Below, piece by piece: positions 35,424 through 42,990 of a stretch of 46,560 bases of DNA. Position 1 is the first letter of the stretch, and every line of letters starts with the position of its first letter. The DNA is taken from positions 1-46,560 of the forward strand of contig JAOZOH010000005.1 of the NCBI GenBank assembly GCA_029933365.1. Direction: 5' to 3'. Under the pieces are notes generated by a model. It ran no database searches. It saw only the letters and a list, made by a program, of their open reading frames with translations, and was not told the origin of the DNA. Source of the stretch: Desulfuromusa sp. GTDB taxonomy: Bacteria; Desulfobacterota; Desulfuromonadia; Desulfuromonadales; Geopsychrobacteraceae. The translations under genes and the position numbers were made by a program.

Positions 35424-35621
35424 CTACTCCGGAAAAACCTTAGTCTTGTCAGACAGCTTATATCCTAAAGCCAAGATAATTTTCCGCATTGTTTCCATAC
35501 GACAAGGGTGACCACGTTCAATTCGGGTGATCGTCAACGGAGACACATCAGCTTTTCGCGCCAATTCCGCCTTACTCATCAATAACGATTCACGAATATC
35601 TTTAACGTGATTCAACAACAT
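35424..35621 (-). CDS. Small XRE-family DNA-binding protein
   Basis: A 65-residue helix-turn-helix protein. The XRE/HTH_3 pattern is clear: IRESLLMSKAELARKADVSPLTITRIERG, then METMRKIILALGYKLSD. It contains almost only the DNA-binding domain, so it probably acts as a dimer without a ligand domain. GAGGT precedes the ATG. It is placed directly in front of pilM, and its own promoter has an inverted repeat across the -10 region, which suggests autoregulation and possible control of the pil genes. That link is inferred. Confidence 0.85.
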   Translation of the reverse strand: MLLNHVKDIRESLLMSKAELARKADVSPLTITRIERGHPCRMETMRKIILALGYKLSDKTKVFPE

Positions 35622-35663
35622 TTACCTGACCTCATTGCAGTTAAAACAATCAAATTGTGCGTA

Positions 35664-35691
35664 ATTATAGGTCAATTTACGTTATTGTCAA
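35664..35691 (-). promoter_or_regulatory. Consensus sigma-70 promoter for xre-pilM operon
   Basis: TTGACA (35686-35691), a 16-bp spacer and TATAAT (35664-35669) match both boxes perfectly. An inverted repeat with CGTAA/TTACG ends (35660-35681) overlaps the -10 box and spacer and is a candidate operator for the XRE protein. Confidence 0.8.
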
Positions 35692-35827
35692 GTATTTTAA
35701 GATTAAACCAATAAATAAATTCAAAAAAATAAACCAAACGGGACTTCCAAACAAACGGCCTTTAATCAACCATCTGCAATATAAAGAAGTGACTTACTTT
35801 TTTTCTTTTATAAGTGTCCAAACGGGA

Positions 35828-36610
35828 TTATCTCCCAAGCAGACTGAAATACCAATAAACCAGTTCCCGCCCCCAAAACAGATAGATTGTTGCAGCAAAA
35901 GCGAGAAATGGGCCGAAAGGAATTGCCAGTTTTGTATCACTTTTTTGCAACAACATCAATGGAACGCCGATTAAAGTTCCGATCAAGGACGCAATAAAAA
36001 TAACCGGCAGAACCGCTTTCCAACCAAGGAATGCGCCCAACATCCCCAAAAGCTTAATATCACCACCGCCCATTCCCTCTCTTTTAGCCACCTTTTCATA
36101 AATCCAGGCGATTACCAGTAAACTTCCACCGCCAACAGCAATACCCAGGATAGAATCCGACCAAGAGATCCAGGGGATAAAAAAAGAGCAGAGAAAACCG
36201 ATAATAATTCCAGGTAGGCTGATCACATCAGGAATGATTTGATGATCCAGATCAATGAAAGTGATTGCCACCAACGCGGCAAGAAACAGCCAATAGACCA
36301 GAGTTGCCGCACTGATCCCAAAATAGTAGAGAACCAAGGCAAACAACAGACCAGTCAAAGTCTCAATTGCTGGATAACGAAATGAAATCCCAGCGCGGCA
36401 TGAAGAACATTTTCCACCAAGAAATAAATAACTCAGTATCGGGATGTTTTGGAACCAGCGAATATGGTGCCCACAATGGGGACATGAGGACGGCGGGGAA
36501 ACAATCGATTTCCCAGCGGGAATACGGTAGATACAGACATTGAGGAATGAACCGATCACAGAACCCAAAATAAATGCAGAGCCGAGAAAAAAGTAGAACT
36601 CAAATGGCAT
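35828..36610 (-). CDS. pilD: Prepilin peptidase / N-methyltransferase PilD
   Basis: PilD cleaves prepilin leader peptides and methylates the new N-terminus. The 260-residue membrane protein has the cytoplasmic zinc loop with Cys43, Cys46, Cys68 and Cys71, the first aspartate motif FIDLDHQIIPD (from 118) and the second aspartate motif GGGDIKLLG (from 181). About eight hydrophobic segments are present. It is the last gene of the pilin-associated operon, 4 bp after the TPR protein gene. Both catalytic regions are intact. Confidence 0.95.
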   Translation of the reverse strand: MPFEFYFFLGSAFILGSVIGSFLNVCIYRIPAGKSIVSPPSSCPHCGHHIRWFQNIPILSYLFLGGKCSSCRAGISFRYPAIETLTGLLFALVLYYFGISAATLVYWLFLAALVAITFIDLDHQIIPDVISLPGIIIGFLCSFFIPWISWSDSILGIAVGGGSLLVIAWIYEKVAKREGMGGGDIKLLGMLGAFLGWKAVLPVIFIASLIGTLIGVPLMLLQKSDTKLAIPFGPFLAFAATIYLFWGRELVYWYFSLLGR

Positions 36611-36614
36611 GAAG

Positions 36615-37511
36615 CTAATCCTCTTTTCCCTTTAAATTATCATTTTCTTGACTTGTTTTCTTCGTCGGAGCATTAGCAAACTTGCTGGTACTGAAGACTC
36701 GACCGTTCTTGAGAATTCCCCATTTTCCACCGTAGGGATCGAGTGGCAACGTAATCAAATAACCTGCAGCAACAAGTTCAGACAATTCTTTAGGCAAGCG
36801 GTTCTCTTGATTTTTGAATTTTTCCAAAGCGTCTTCAATAAGGACTGCTCGCTCAAGAGCAAGCAAGCGCATCTGTAGACGTTTCCTCATCATAACATCA
36901 TCGGTATCCGCCAGCATTTCTTTCAGAAAAAGCAGTGCTGTTTTTGATTTACCACCGTAATAGGCTAAGCGTGCACCAAGTGTTGCCAAATATGCAGGGC
37001 TTCCCGGCAATTGGGAGGCTGTCATGATAAATCCAGACGCAGCTTCGTAATCCTTAAGAAAGTAGAAATAATTGAACCCAACAAAGAACGGTAAACGCCA
37101 ATCAGAGGTACGATATTTCATCCCTTTAGTAAGTAACTGGTTGGCCTCCTTGGGCTTTCCAGCATCCCAAGCTAATAACCCCTCTGCCAGCATATAAGGA
37201 TCAACAAAATAGGGATCGAGGTCGGTAACGACATCAAGACTCTCGGTCACAAATCGCCAATCCTCGTCATTGAGCTGTCCTCCCGATCCACTTCTACCAC
37301 CGATGAATGTCGCTATTTTGAGAAATAGAAAATCAGATAACAATCCCTGGTTTCCAAGAGCAAGGATCCGGCTAAATTTCGAGGGGATGGTATATCCGGC
37401 GGGAATATTTGTGCGAACCTGCTCACGGCTTTCCCAGACACCCCGAAAAAGCAAACCATAAACAATAATTGCAACCACAAGTATCAATATGGGAAGCAAA
37501 CGCCGCATCAA
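36615..37511 (-). CDS. Membrane-anchored TPR-like protein of the pilin operon
   Basis: A 298-residue protein with one N-terminal membrane segment (LLPILILVVAIIVYGLLF) and an export-oriented remainder. Helical repeat units are recognisable (YMLAEGLLAWDAGKPKEANQ, LGARLAYYGGKSKTALLFL). The C-terminal segment, LPKELSELVAAGYLITLPLDPYGGKW, resembles the tail of pseudopilin-like proteins of the GspG type, where it binds calcium; here that is only a resemblance. It overlaps the ABC permease stop by 4 bp, and pilD follows by 4 bp. Not a recognised named family. Confidence 0.7.
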   Translation of the reverse strand: MMRRLLPILILVVAIIVYGLLFRGVWESREQVRTNIPAGYTIPSKFSRILALGNQGLLSDFLFLKIATFIGGRSGSGGQLNDEDWRFVTESLDVVTDLDPYFVDPYMLAEGLLAWDAGKPKEANQLLTKGMKYRTSDWRLPFFVGFNYFYFLKDYEAASGFIMTASQLPGSPAYLATLGARLAYYGGKSKTALLFLKEMLADTDDVMMRKRLQMRLLALERAVLIEDALEKFKNQENRLPKELSELVAAGYLITLPLDPYGGKWGILKNGRVFSTSKFANAPTKKTSQENDNLKGKED

Positions 37512-38323
37512 TTAAATTCCCGTCGAGAAAAAATAAACGAAGCCAACATCAATAGAATAGAGATATAGATTGCACCATAACCCAAGGAAAGGAAGATTCT
37601 GTTACCAGTTATGACAAGTCCATGTGCTGCTTCCAGAGTAAAATCAAAAACAGCAAAATTGGGGATTAAATAGGAGACAATATCGATAAAAATTTGCAGT
37701 GATTCAGAAATGATCTTTTCCTGTGCTGCAAATTCCGATTTTAGATAAAAGACCACTTCCTCAATCGTAACCCCGGCAACATAGCTACTCAGAGAAAAAA
37801 TCAAAGTAATCAATGAACTACTGGTGATAGAACTGAAAAAAACAACAATTGCGGTGAGAACAGAAAATTTAATCAGTACAAAAAAACTGGCAATAATGAA
37901 ATTCAACCAGGAAAAACCAATAAAATAATTGGGATACAATTTCAGCAAAAGCCCGACTGTCAGACAAGAACAGAGGAACAGCAGGAGCAGAGAGACTGAT
38001 ACGAAAAACTGAATTCCAAGATATTTACCCCAGATATATTGAGTGCGGGAAAGTGGCTTGGACAGCACCAGATGAATTGTTTTACGGTCGATATCCTTGG
38101 ACATCAGGTTAACCCCGACAAAAAAGACCAGGAGCAAACCGGCAAAAGAGAGGGCACTAAGATTCATATCCACAGTCACCTTGCCAATATCGCGCATAAA
38201 AAATCCGGCAACTGTGATATTCAAACCGAATAGAAACAGAGCCAGCAGAACAATCCCAAACAGAGAGCGATTGCGAATTCCTTCTTTAAAGGTAATCGTG
38301 GCCAGCGCGAGAATACTTTTCAT
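37508..38323 (-). CDS. ABC-2 type transporter permease
   Basis: A membrane permease of about 271 residues with six hydrophobic segments, starting MKSILALATITFKEGIRNRSL, the N-terminal pattern of NosY-like ABC-2 permeases. The motif NLMSKDIDRKTIHLVLSKPLSR is typical of this group. The ATG at 38323 is chosen instead of 38374 because AAGGAG lies 10 nt upstream and it forms an ATGA overlap with the ATPase gene. Together they make an exporter of unknown substrate. Confidence 0.88.
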   Translation of the reverse strand: MKSILALATITFKEGIRNRSLFGIVLLALFLFGLNITVAGFFMRDIGKVTVDMNLSALSFAGLLLVFFVGVNLMSKDIDRKTIHLVLSKPLSRTQYIWGKYLGIQFFVSVSLLLLFLCSCLTVGLLLKLYPNYFIGFSWLNFIIASFFVLIKFSVLTAIVVFFSSITSSSLITLIFSLSSYVAGVTIEEVVFYLKSEFAAQEKIISESLQIFIDIVSYLIPNFAVFDFTLEAAHGLVITGNRIFLSLGYGAIYISILLMLASFIFSRREFN

Positions 38324-39246
38324 TGATCCTGCTCCTTCACAGCCTGCATAAATAAATCTTCTAATGACATCCACTCAGAACGGCACCCCAGAATTTTGAT
38401 AGCCGATTCTTCCAAATAACTATTGACTGAATAATAATCGTCATCAGGAATAGCCAGCAAATGACCTTCTCCCTCGTGACGAATACTCCCTCCTAAAGAT
38501 TGTATATTTTGTTGCTGGGATTCATCGAGAGTGGACGTATACAAAAAAACCGTTTTACCGGTATTCTGTAAAAAATCTTTTCTATCATACTGTTTGATCA
38601 ACCGCCCCTTGTCCATCAGACCAATGCGATCACACAGTCGTTCGACATCATTAAGAATATGTGAACAGAAAAATATAGTTTTGCCTTGAGCTTTTAACTC
38701 CATCACCAGATCAAAAACCATCTTTCTACCAATGGGGTCAAGCCCTGACATCGGTTCATCCAGAATAACAATTGATGGATCGTGAAGAAGAGCAAAACAG
38801 ATTCCAGCGCGTTGAAGCATTCCCTTAGAAAAGGTCCGCAGAGGGCGTTTCTGCACCTCTAATAGTTTCAGTTTCTCCATCAACTCACAACCACGCATTT
38901 TTATCTGCTCGGAGGGTAAACCTGAAGTTTGCCCACAAAAATTGAGCAATTCTAAAAGGGTAAGATGATCATACAGATAAGGGTTTTCCGGCAAGTAACC
39001 AACTTCTCGTTGTATGATAACAGTGCCTAGTGGCTTTCCGCGGAAGAGGATACTTCCAGCATCAGGTCGTATTAAACTCAAAAGCATCCTGATAGTCGTA
39101 CTTTTCCCCGCACCATTGGGACCGATCAAACCAAAAACTTCACCTCGACGAATTTCAAAACTTAAATCATTAACCGCACTAACTTTTTTTTTAAAAAGTC
39201 CAGGATTGTAGGTTTTAGAAACTTTGAGAATCTCAATCTCACTCAT
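38320..39246 (-). CDS. ABC transporter ATP-binding protein
   Basis: A 308-residue ATPase partner of the adjacent permease. It shows Walker A GPNGAGKST, the Q-loop region near GYLPENPYLYDHLTL, the signature FSKGMLQRAG (in place of LSGGQ), Walker B IVILDEPMSGLDP, and the H-loop FFCSH. A C-terminal extension of about 90 residues is common in exporters of this CcmA/NosF type. The start MSEIEILKVSKTYN (39246) matches the family better than 39273. It overlaps the ligase gene by 8 bp. Confidence 0.92.
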   Translation of the reverse strand: MSEIEILKVSKTYNPGLFKKKVSAVNDLSFEIRRGEVFGLIGPNGAGKSTTIRMLLSLIRPDAGSILFRGKPLGTVIIQREVGYLPENPYLYDHLTLLELLNFCGQTSGLPSEQIKMRGCELMEKLKLLEVQKRPLRTFSKGMLQRAGICFALLHDPSIVILDEPMSGLDPIGRKMVFDLVMELKAQGKTIFFCSHILNDVERLCDRIGLMDKGRLIKQYDRKDFLQNTGKTVFLYTSTLDESQQQNIQSLGGSIRHEGEGHLLAIPDDDYYSVNSYLEESAIKILGCRSEWMSLEDLFMQAVKEQDQ

Positions 39247-41086
39247 CCAATAACTCCATAACATTAAAATCAATTTCTCGCCCGTGCGGGAAAAAAGACT
39301 CCAGCGGGCGACCCGTCTCCCTTGATGCTTTTATCATATTCAGATAGTGCAAGAAAGCCCATGTCGTTTCATCTGATGGCATTAGATTGATCGCCTTCAA
39401 GATAGCGATCCTTGCCTCCTCTGTTCGTCCAACTTTAAGATATAATCGGGACAAATTATACCATTGCCAACGTGCACCCTCAATATCAACGAGTTGCTCA
39501 CTCATTGGAAGGATTGTTTCGGCAAATAGCTTATCATCCTGGATAAGAGCTTCATGAGTGTATATAGGTAAAACTTTTGATAATACTCGATATTTGCTAT
39601 AAGGCTTCTCAATCAAAGGACTAACTTCATCCAAGGTTCCAACAGGCGGGTTTCGTTTTAGTATCACCTGTCTTAGAGAACCAATACGCAACTCCTGTCG
39701 AAACATCACAATAGTAAAGCAAAAGGCTAAGAGAACCGACACACAGATGATTTTTCGTACATTTTTTGACAACCAGAAAGTCTGCATAGGATATTGAGCT
39801 AGCAATATTCCTAGAAAAGAAAAAAAAAGTATAAGCAAGGCTGGAGAACGAAACGGCCATGAAAGCATTGACTGGATTATAAAAGGAAATAAAAACAAGT
39901 GACTAAACAAAAAACCATCATTTAAAATATTCTTATTCTTATAAAAATGTTTCCATATTAGACGCAAAAAGAGGCCCAATAAAAAGAAAATAATAACCGC
40001 TACGAAGCCCCCCCCCTCAGCCAATAACTGCAAAATTTCGTTATGCGCCCAATTTGTATTGCGAATCGCTTCATAGGGAACAAAAGTCAAAATCTCTTTG
40101 GCTAAAGGCCCATAAGCATCTTGAACAATTCCAAAAGTTCCTAAACCAGTACCAAACCAAAAGTTATCCAGAAAAATTAAGACAGCACTCATCCAAAAAA
40201 CATATCGCACATCGCCACTTAAGCCTACATGACTTAAAGACCGTTCAGCCCACGAGCTAGTCGGTAACCATACAAAGGAAACCTTGTAAAGAAGAAATGC
40301 AGAAAAGAGACAAAGTAACAAAAGAATAAATTCTTTTTTAGATAATAAATTATTATATAAATAGCGCTGAGTCGACACCAGCCAAGATAAAAAAGCCAAG
40401 ATAAAAAATAATGACAAAAACCCCGCTCGCGAACCTGTTAGAAAAAAAACAAACGAAACCATAAAGAAAGGCAAAAATCTTAGACTAGCAAATCCCCGAA
40501 ATGATTTATGCGAGGAGATATCTAAATAGCGATAAAAAAAAGCCAGCAGGGTCACCGTTAAAAATACGGCAAAAAGGTTTGGTTGACCGTAGAAACCGCC
40601 AACGCGGATTGAATTATTTGAAGGCAAAAAATTGGCAATAAGGTATCCACTTGTAGGCCCCATCACCAGAAAATGTACATATTCATATAAACCTAATAAA
40701 GCAGCGACTAAACCAAAAAGCAGCAAGGAGTCCACCAGCCGTTTAAAAAAGAAATCATCACCATTAATCCAGTGAGAAAGCATCATTATAAAAAGGAGAT
40801 AAACAGCTAATATAGATGAGAACAAAAAGGGCCAAAGAAGGACTGATGACTGCCATGCGGAAATATAAAAAAAGCTAAGAAGAAGAAAAAATATAAATAA
40901 GATAGGCGATATTTTATAAGATTCAATGAAATAAAAAAAAGGAAGTGAACATAATAAAACAAGATAAATGAAGAGATACAACTTGCCAGAATTATTTACA
41001 TCCCCTAAAAAAGGAACAACCATAAACTGAAGGAGCATAATAAAAAAAATAGCTGAATTTATAATTCCTCGTTTATACATCGCCAC
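39239..41086 (-). CDS. O-antigen-ligase-like membrane protein with C-terminal TPR
   Basis: A 615-residue polytopic membrane protein with about 10-12 hydrophobic segments and the Wzy_C/WaaL-like core: GFYGQPNLFAVFLTVTLLAFF, FFLTGSRAGFLSLF, and the large periplasmic loop containing NTNWAHNEILQLLAEGG. Conserved Arg and His residues there are typical of oligosaccharide ligases. The C-terminal 100 residues form helical repeats (YNLSRLYLKVGRTEEARIAILKAINL). Position next to pilA suggests a pilin glycosylation (PglL/TfpO-type) ligase, but an O-antigen ligase role is equally possible. It is followed by ABC, TPR and pilD genes in overlap. Confidence 0.82.
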   Translation of the reverse strand: MAMYKRGIINSAIFFIMLLQFMVVPFLGDVNNSGKLYLFIYLVLLCSLPFFYFIESYKISPILFIFFLLLSFFYISAWQSSVLLWPFLFSSILAVYLLFIMMLSHWINGDDFFFKRLVDSLLLFGLVAALLGLYEYVHFLVMGPTSGYLIANFLPSNNSIRVGGFYGQPNLFAVFLTVTLLAFFYRYLDISSHKSFRGFASLRFLPFFMVSFVFFLTGSRAGFLSLFFILAFLSWLVSTQRYLYNNLLSKKEFILLLLCLFSAFLLYKVSFVWLPTSSWAERSLSHVGLSGDVRYVFWMSAVLIFLDNFWFGTGLGTFGIVQDAYGPLAKEILTFVPYEAIRNTNWAHNEILQLLAEGGGFVAVIIFFLLGLFLRLIWKHFYKNKNILNDGFLFSHLFLFPFIIQSMLSWPFRSPALLILFFSFLGILLAQYPMQTFWLSKNVRKIICVSVLLAFCFTIVMFRQELRIGSLRQVILKRNPPVGTLDEVSPLIEKPYSKYRVLSKVLPIYTHEALIQDDKLFAETILPMSEQLVDIEGARWQWYNLSRLYLKVGRTEEARIAILKAINLMPSDETTWAFLHYLNMIKASRETGRPLESFFPHGREIDFNVMELLDE

Positions 41087-41095
41087 ATACTCTAT

Positions 41096-41132
41096 ACAAA
41101 AATACCCCTTCAGAGGAAAGGGGTATTTTTGT
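41096..41132. terminator. Terminator between PilA-C gene and ligase gene
   Basis: A 15-bp perfect stem, ACAAAAATACCCCTT (41096-41110) with 41118-41132, on a short loop, with A and T runs at the stem base. It lies 20 bp past the PilA-C stop, so the abundant pilA transcript can end here while some reads on into the downstream operon. Confidence 0.85.
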
Positions 41133-41152
41133 ATATCAGGTTTTACTAAAAA

Positions 41153-41557
41153 TCAATCAAAATCCCAACCTAGCGTCTCAAAAGCATCTTCAGAAGCTTT
41201 TGTTGTTGGTATCGCCAAAAGAGTTTTTGTAAACGTTGTCCCAGTTAGATAATCATCCGAACCAATATTATTCAGATTTTGCCCAGTACAGTACATTTTA
41301 TTTCCACCTGGATGACCCGCAGCTACAGCATACCACTGAGCAGTTACGGTAGTAGTACCATCAGTTACATATCTAGCAACAACCTTAGGAGAAAGGCCAA
41401 TATCTAATTGGGTAGCACCGGTAGCTCCAATATTCAGCCCCGGATCATTAGCGTCTGCGTCAGCCGAAGATAAAACATCTTCAGCAAATACATTGCCTGA
41501 GAATCCTAACACGCCAACAAAGACAAGGAGTAAAGATGTAAACATTATTTTTTTCAT
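41153..41557 (-). CDS. PilA-C type pilin partner protein
   Basis: A 134-residue exported protein. A signal peptide (MKKIMFTSLLLVFVGVLGFSGNVFA) is followed by a globular domain with VVARYVTDGTTTVTAQWYAVAAGHPGG and a short terminal GWDFD. In Geobacter a protein of this size and position, called PilA-C (or Spc, short pilin chaperone), partners the short helical PilA-N. The match here is by position, size and general sequence character. It follows pilA by 38 bp. Function as the globular half of a split pilin or as a stabilising factor is from the Geobacter literature. Confidence 0.8.
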   Translation of the reverse strand: MKKIMFTSLLLVFVGVLGFSGNVFAEDVLSSADADANDPGLNIGATGATQLDIGLSPKVVARYVTDGTTTVTAQWYAVAAGHPGGNKMYCTGQNLNNIGSDDYLTGTTFTKTLLAIPTTKASEDAFETLGWDFD

Positions 41558-41595
41558 ATTAAATCTCCATTTTCTATATTTTTTTAGTAAAGGAA

Positions 41596-41811
41596 TTAAT
41601 AGGGATAGTAATACTCATCCGTATAGAATCCCTCTAGCGAAGTTTTAATCGTCTTTATGTCGCTCTGTGCAGCAGAGTTAAAAGCCTTCTGACGATAAGA
41701 AGCAAACTGTGGAATGGCAATAGCTGCCAGGATACCGATGATCGCGACAACGATCAGCAGCTCGATCAGGGTAAAACCCTTTTGATTACCTTTACGAAAC
41801 TTTTTCAACAT
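41596..41811 (-). CDS. pilA: Short type IV pilin PilA (PilA-N)
   Basis: A 71-residue prepilin. The leader MLKKFRKGNQKG is cut before Phe1; Glu5 is present. The mature chain is 59 residues, essentially only the long alpha helix of a pilin, as in Geobacter. Mature aromatic residues are F1, F24, Y27, F32, F50, Y51, Y55, Y56, Y57 and Y59, ten of 59, clustered at the C-terminus. The ATG at 41811 with AAGGAG upstream is preferred over 41883. It is transcribed from a sigma-54-like promoter and is followed by PilA-C. Confidence 0.96.
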   Translation of the reverse strand: MLKKFRKGNQKGFTLIELLIVVAIIGILAAIAIPQFASYRQKAFNSAAQSDIKTIKTSLEGFYTDEYYYPY

Positions 41812-41893
41812 CTGTGATCTCCTTTTCTGTGAGGGAAACTTAGCCATAAAATTGGCTGACTTAAAGTTATTTTCTAAATACAATCAAGCTTAT

Positions 41894-41910
41894 TACAATC
41901 ACCATGCCAA
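41894..41910 (-). promoter_or_regulatory. Sigma-54-like promoter for pilA
   Basis: On the minus strand TTGGCATG-GTGA-TTGTA matches the RpoN -24/-12 consensus (TTGGCACG-N4-TTGCT) with exact spacing and the GG kept; the -12 GC is GT. It would start RNA about 70 nt before the pilA ATG. RpoN control of pilA is known in Geobacter. Confidence 0.7.
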
Positions 41911-42346
41911 CATTCAACCCATAGAAACTAAAACCATTGTTAGCTATTCATTCAGGGTTCTTAGTAAAACCTACCTCTCCAATTAAAACACAGCAAATAA
42001 CTGAAGTTCTTAGTATTCCAGATCTGACACACGCTAATCACATCTACATGTTTAGATAATCTGTTGGGCTTTAGCTGTGAATTATTAGATTTTTTCAGGT
42101 GGCATGTTGAGCGCAAAACAATAACAATAAATAAATTTCATGATTTACTGTCAATTTTTGGCCGAGGTAGTGACAATTTTTGTCAACAGTTCAATTAAAA
42201 AACCGTTTATTGTACAAAAGAACGAAGGTCTAAAACTTCAAATATCAATCAAAATCTTTTTCTCTCGCCCGTTCACTTTGCTCTCTCAAGACGCAAAGGA
42301 TGCCAAGAACCAAAAACGCAAGGAAGGTTTCTTTCTAACTTTGTTG
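41911..42346. other. Gene-free region upstream of pilA
   Basis: No coding region is supported. It is AT-rich. A palindrome TGACAA-TTT-TTGTCA lies at 42171-42185, and a related half copy (TGTCAATTTTTG) at 42149-42160, 22 bp away, so two helical turns apart. They could be an upstream activator site for the sigma-54 promoter. The part 42270-42330 holds purine-rich CGCAAAGG/CGCAAGG strings of unknown meaning. Confidence 0.5.
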
Positions 42347-42601
42347 TCACTGATAAATTTGCTTACGATGTGCAACACGAAGTACAAGGACAGTTACTTC
42401 AGTATTGTTAATTTCATAAATTACCCGGTAATGCCCCACTCGGATACGCCGTAATCCTGTTAGTTCCCCCTTTAGTTGCCTTCCTATATGTGGGTTCAGC
42501 GCAAGTTGATCAATAGCTTGAATAATCCGAGTTCGTTCAGTTTTTGTTATACGTTGAATCTCTTTAAATGCACTTTTTTTAATTTTCAGAGAGTAAGACA
42601 C
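42347..42601 (-). CDS. RelE/ParE family toxin
   Basis: An 84-residue toxin of the RelE/ParE superfamily. It begins MSYSLKIKKSAFKEIQRI (GTG start) and has the typical basic middle and C-terminus, LKGELTGLRRIRVGHYRVIYEI and VLRVAHRKQIY. The GTG at 42601 is chosen because an antitoxin-toxin overlap of 23 bp is normal and the family begins here; the longer frame to 42763 runs across the antitoxin gene. RelE toxins cleave mRNA on the ribosome and ParE toxins poison gyrase; the sequence favours RelE, with moderate certainty. Confidence 0.88.
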   Translation of the reverse strand: MSYSLKIKKSAFKEIQRITKTERTRIIQAIDQLALNPHIGRQLKGELTGLRRIRVGHYRVIYEINNTEVTVLVLRVAHRKQIYQ

Positions 42602-42800
42602 TGCGAGCCTCCTGCCAATCGACAATCTCATCTGCAGGATCACGGAGGCGATCAATAGATAATGATATATCGTTAAAATCATCAAGATATATTTCAATGG
42701 CCTGACGAACGATATCTGCCCTTGATCGATGCAACGTATGTGCGGCACGATCCAGAGACTCAACGACCGAATCTGGAAGTCTTGCGGTAATTTGCGACAT
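42579..42800 (-). CDS. Ribbon-helix-helix antitoxin
   Basis: A 73-residue antitoxin. The N-terminal RHH (CopG/MetJ-like) domain reads SQITARLPDSVVESLDRAAHTLHRSRADIVRQAI (two adjacent parts); the acidic C-terminus (DPADEIVDWQEARSVLLSEN) should wrap the toxin. TAGGAGC precedes the ATG. RHH antitoxins repress their own operon. The toxin gene overlaps its last codons. It lies between pilA and a prophage attachment site and is probably an independent acquisition. Confidence 0.88.
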   Translation of the reverse strand: MSQITARLPDSVVESLDRAAHTLHRSRADIVRQAIEIYLDDFNDISLSIDRLRDPADEIVDWQEARSVLLSEN

Positions 42801-42860
42801 AAAAGCTCCTATATATTAGAGATAGGCTACGCAGGGCGACATCATATGACTGTCGTTGAC

Positions 42861-42890
42861 ATTATAGCAACAGTTTAGCAATCTGAGCAA
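42861..42890 (-). promoter_or_regulatory. Promoter of the toxin-antitoxin operon
   Basis: TATAAT (42861-42866) with a TTGCTC -35-like hexamer (42885-42890) at an 18-bp spacer. It would give a leader of about 55 nt before the antitoxin ATG. Confidence 0.55.
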
Positions 42891-42921
42891 TGACTTTTAA
42901 TAAATGAGTTTGTCGTCAAAC

Positions 42922-42962
42922 AAAAAAAGGACTTCAAAAACGCAAGTTTATTGAAGTCCTTT
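42922..42962 (-). terminator. Terminator next to the attachment site
   Basis: A 12-bp stem, AAAGGACTTCAA (42926-42937) with 42951-42962, followed on the minus strand by a run of seven T. It lies directly after the tRNA-like CCA end at 42969, as expected for the original terminator of a tRNA gene. Confidence 0.85.
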
Positions 42963-42968
42963 ACTAAA

Positions 42969-42990
42969 TGGTACCGGGACGAGTATCAAA
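42969..42990 (-). other. tRNA 3-prime-end fragment, candidate prophage att site
   Basis: Read on the minus strand, this stretch starts TTTGATACTCG and ends CCCGGTACCA, like a tRNA T-loop, T-stem, acceptor arm and CCA, and a terminator follows. The 5-prime side has no matching T-stem, so no complete tRNA exists here. Phages that integrate in tRNA genes leave such a 3-prime fragment at one end and an intact tRNA at the other. Virion genes begin about 700 bp to the right, on the side expected for the prophage. Confidence 0.6.

Noticed and set aside
35657..35974. Plus-strand open frame upstream of pilM/xre and over the pilD end
   Set aside because: Composition is not protein-like, it is antisense to the end of pilD, and its left part covers the strong minus-strand promoter.
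42601..42763. Longer N-terminus for the RelE-like toxin
   Set aside because: This extension is the antitoxin gene read in another frame; the GTG at 42601 matches the normal toxin start and usual overlap.
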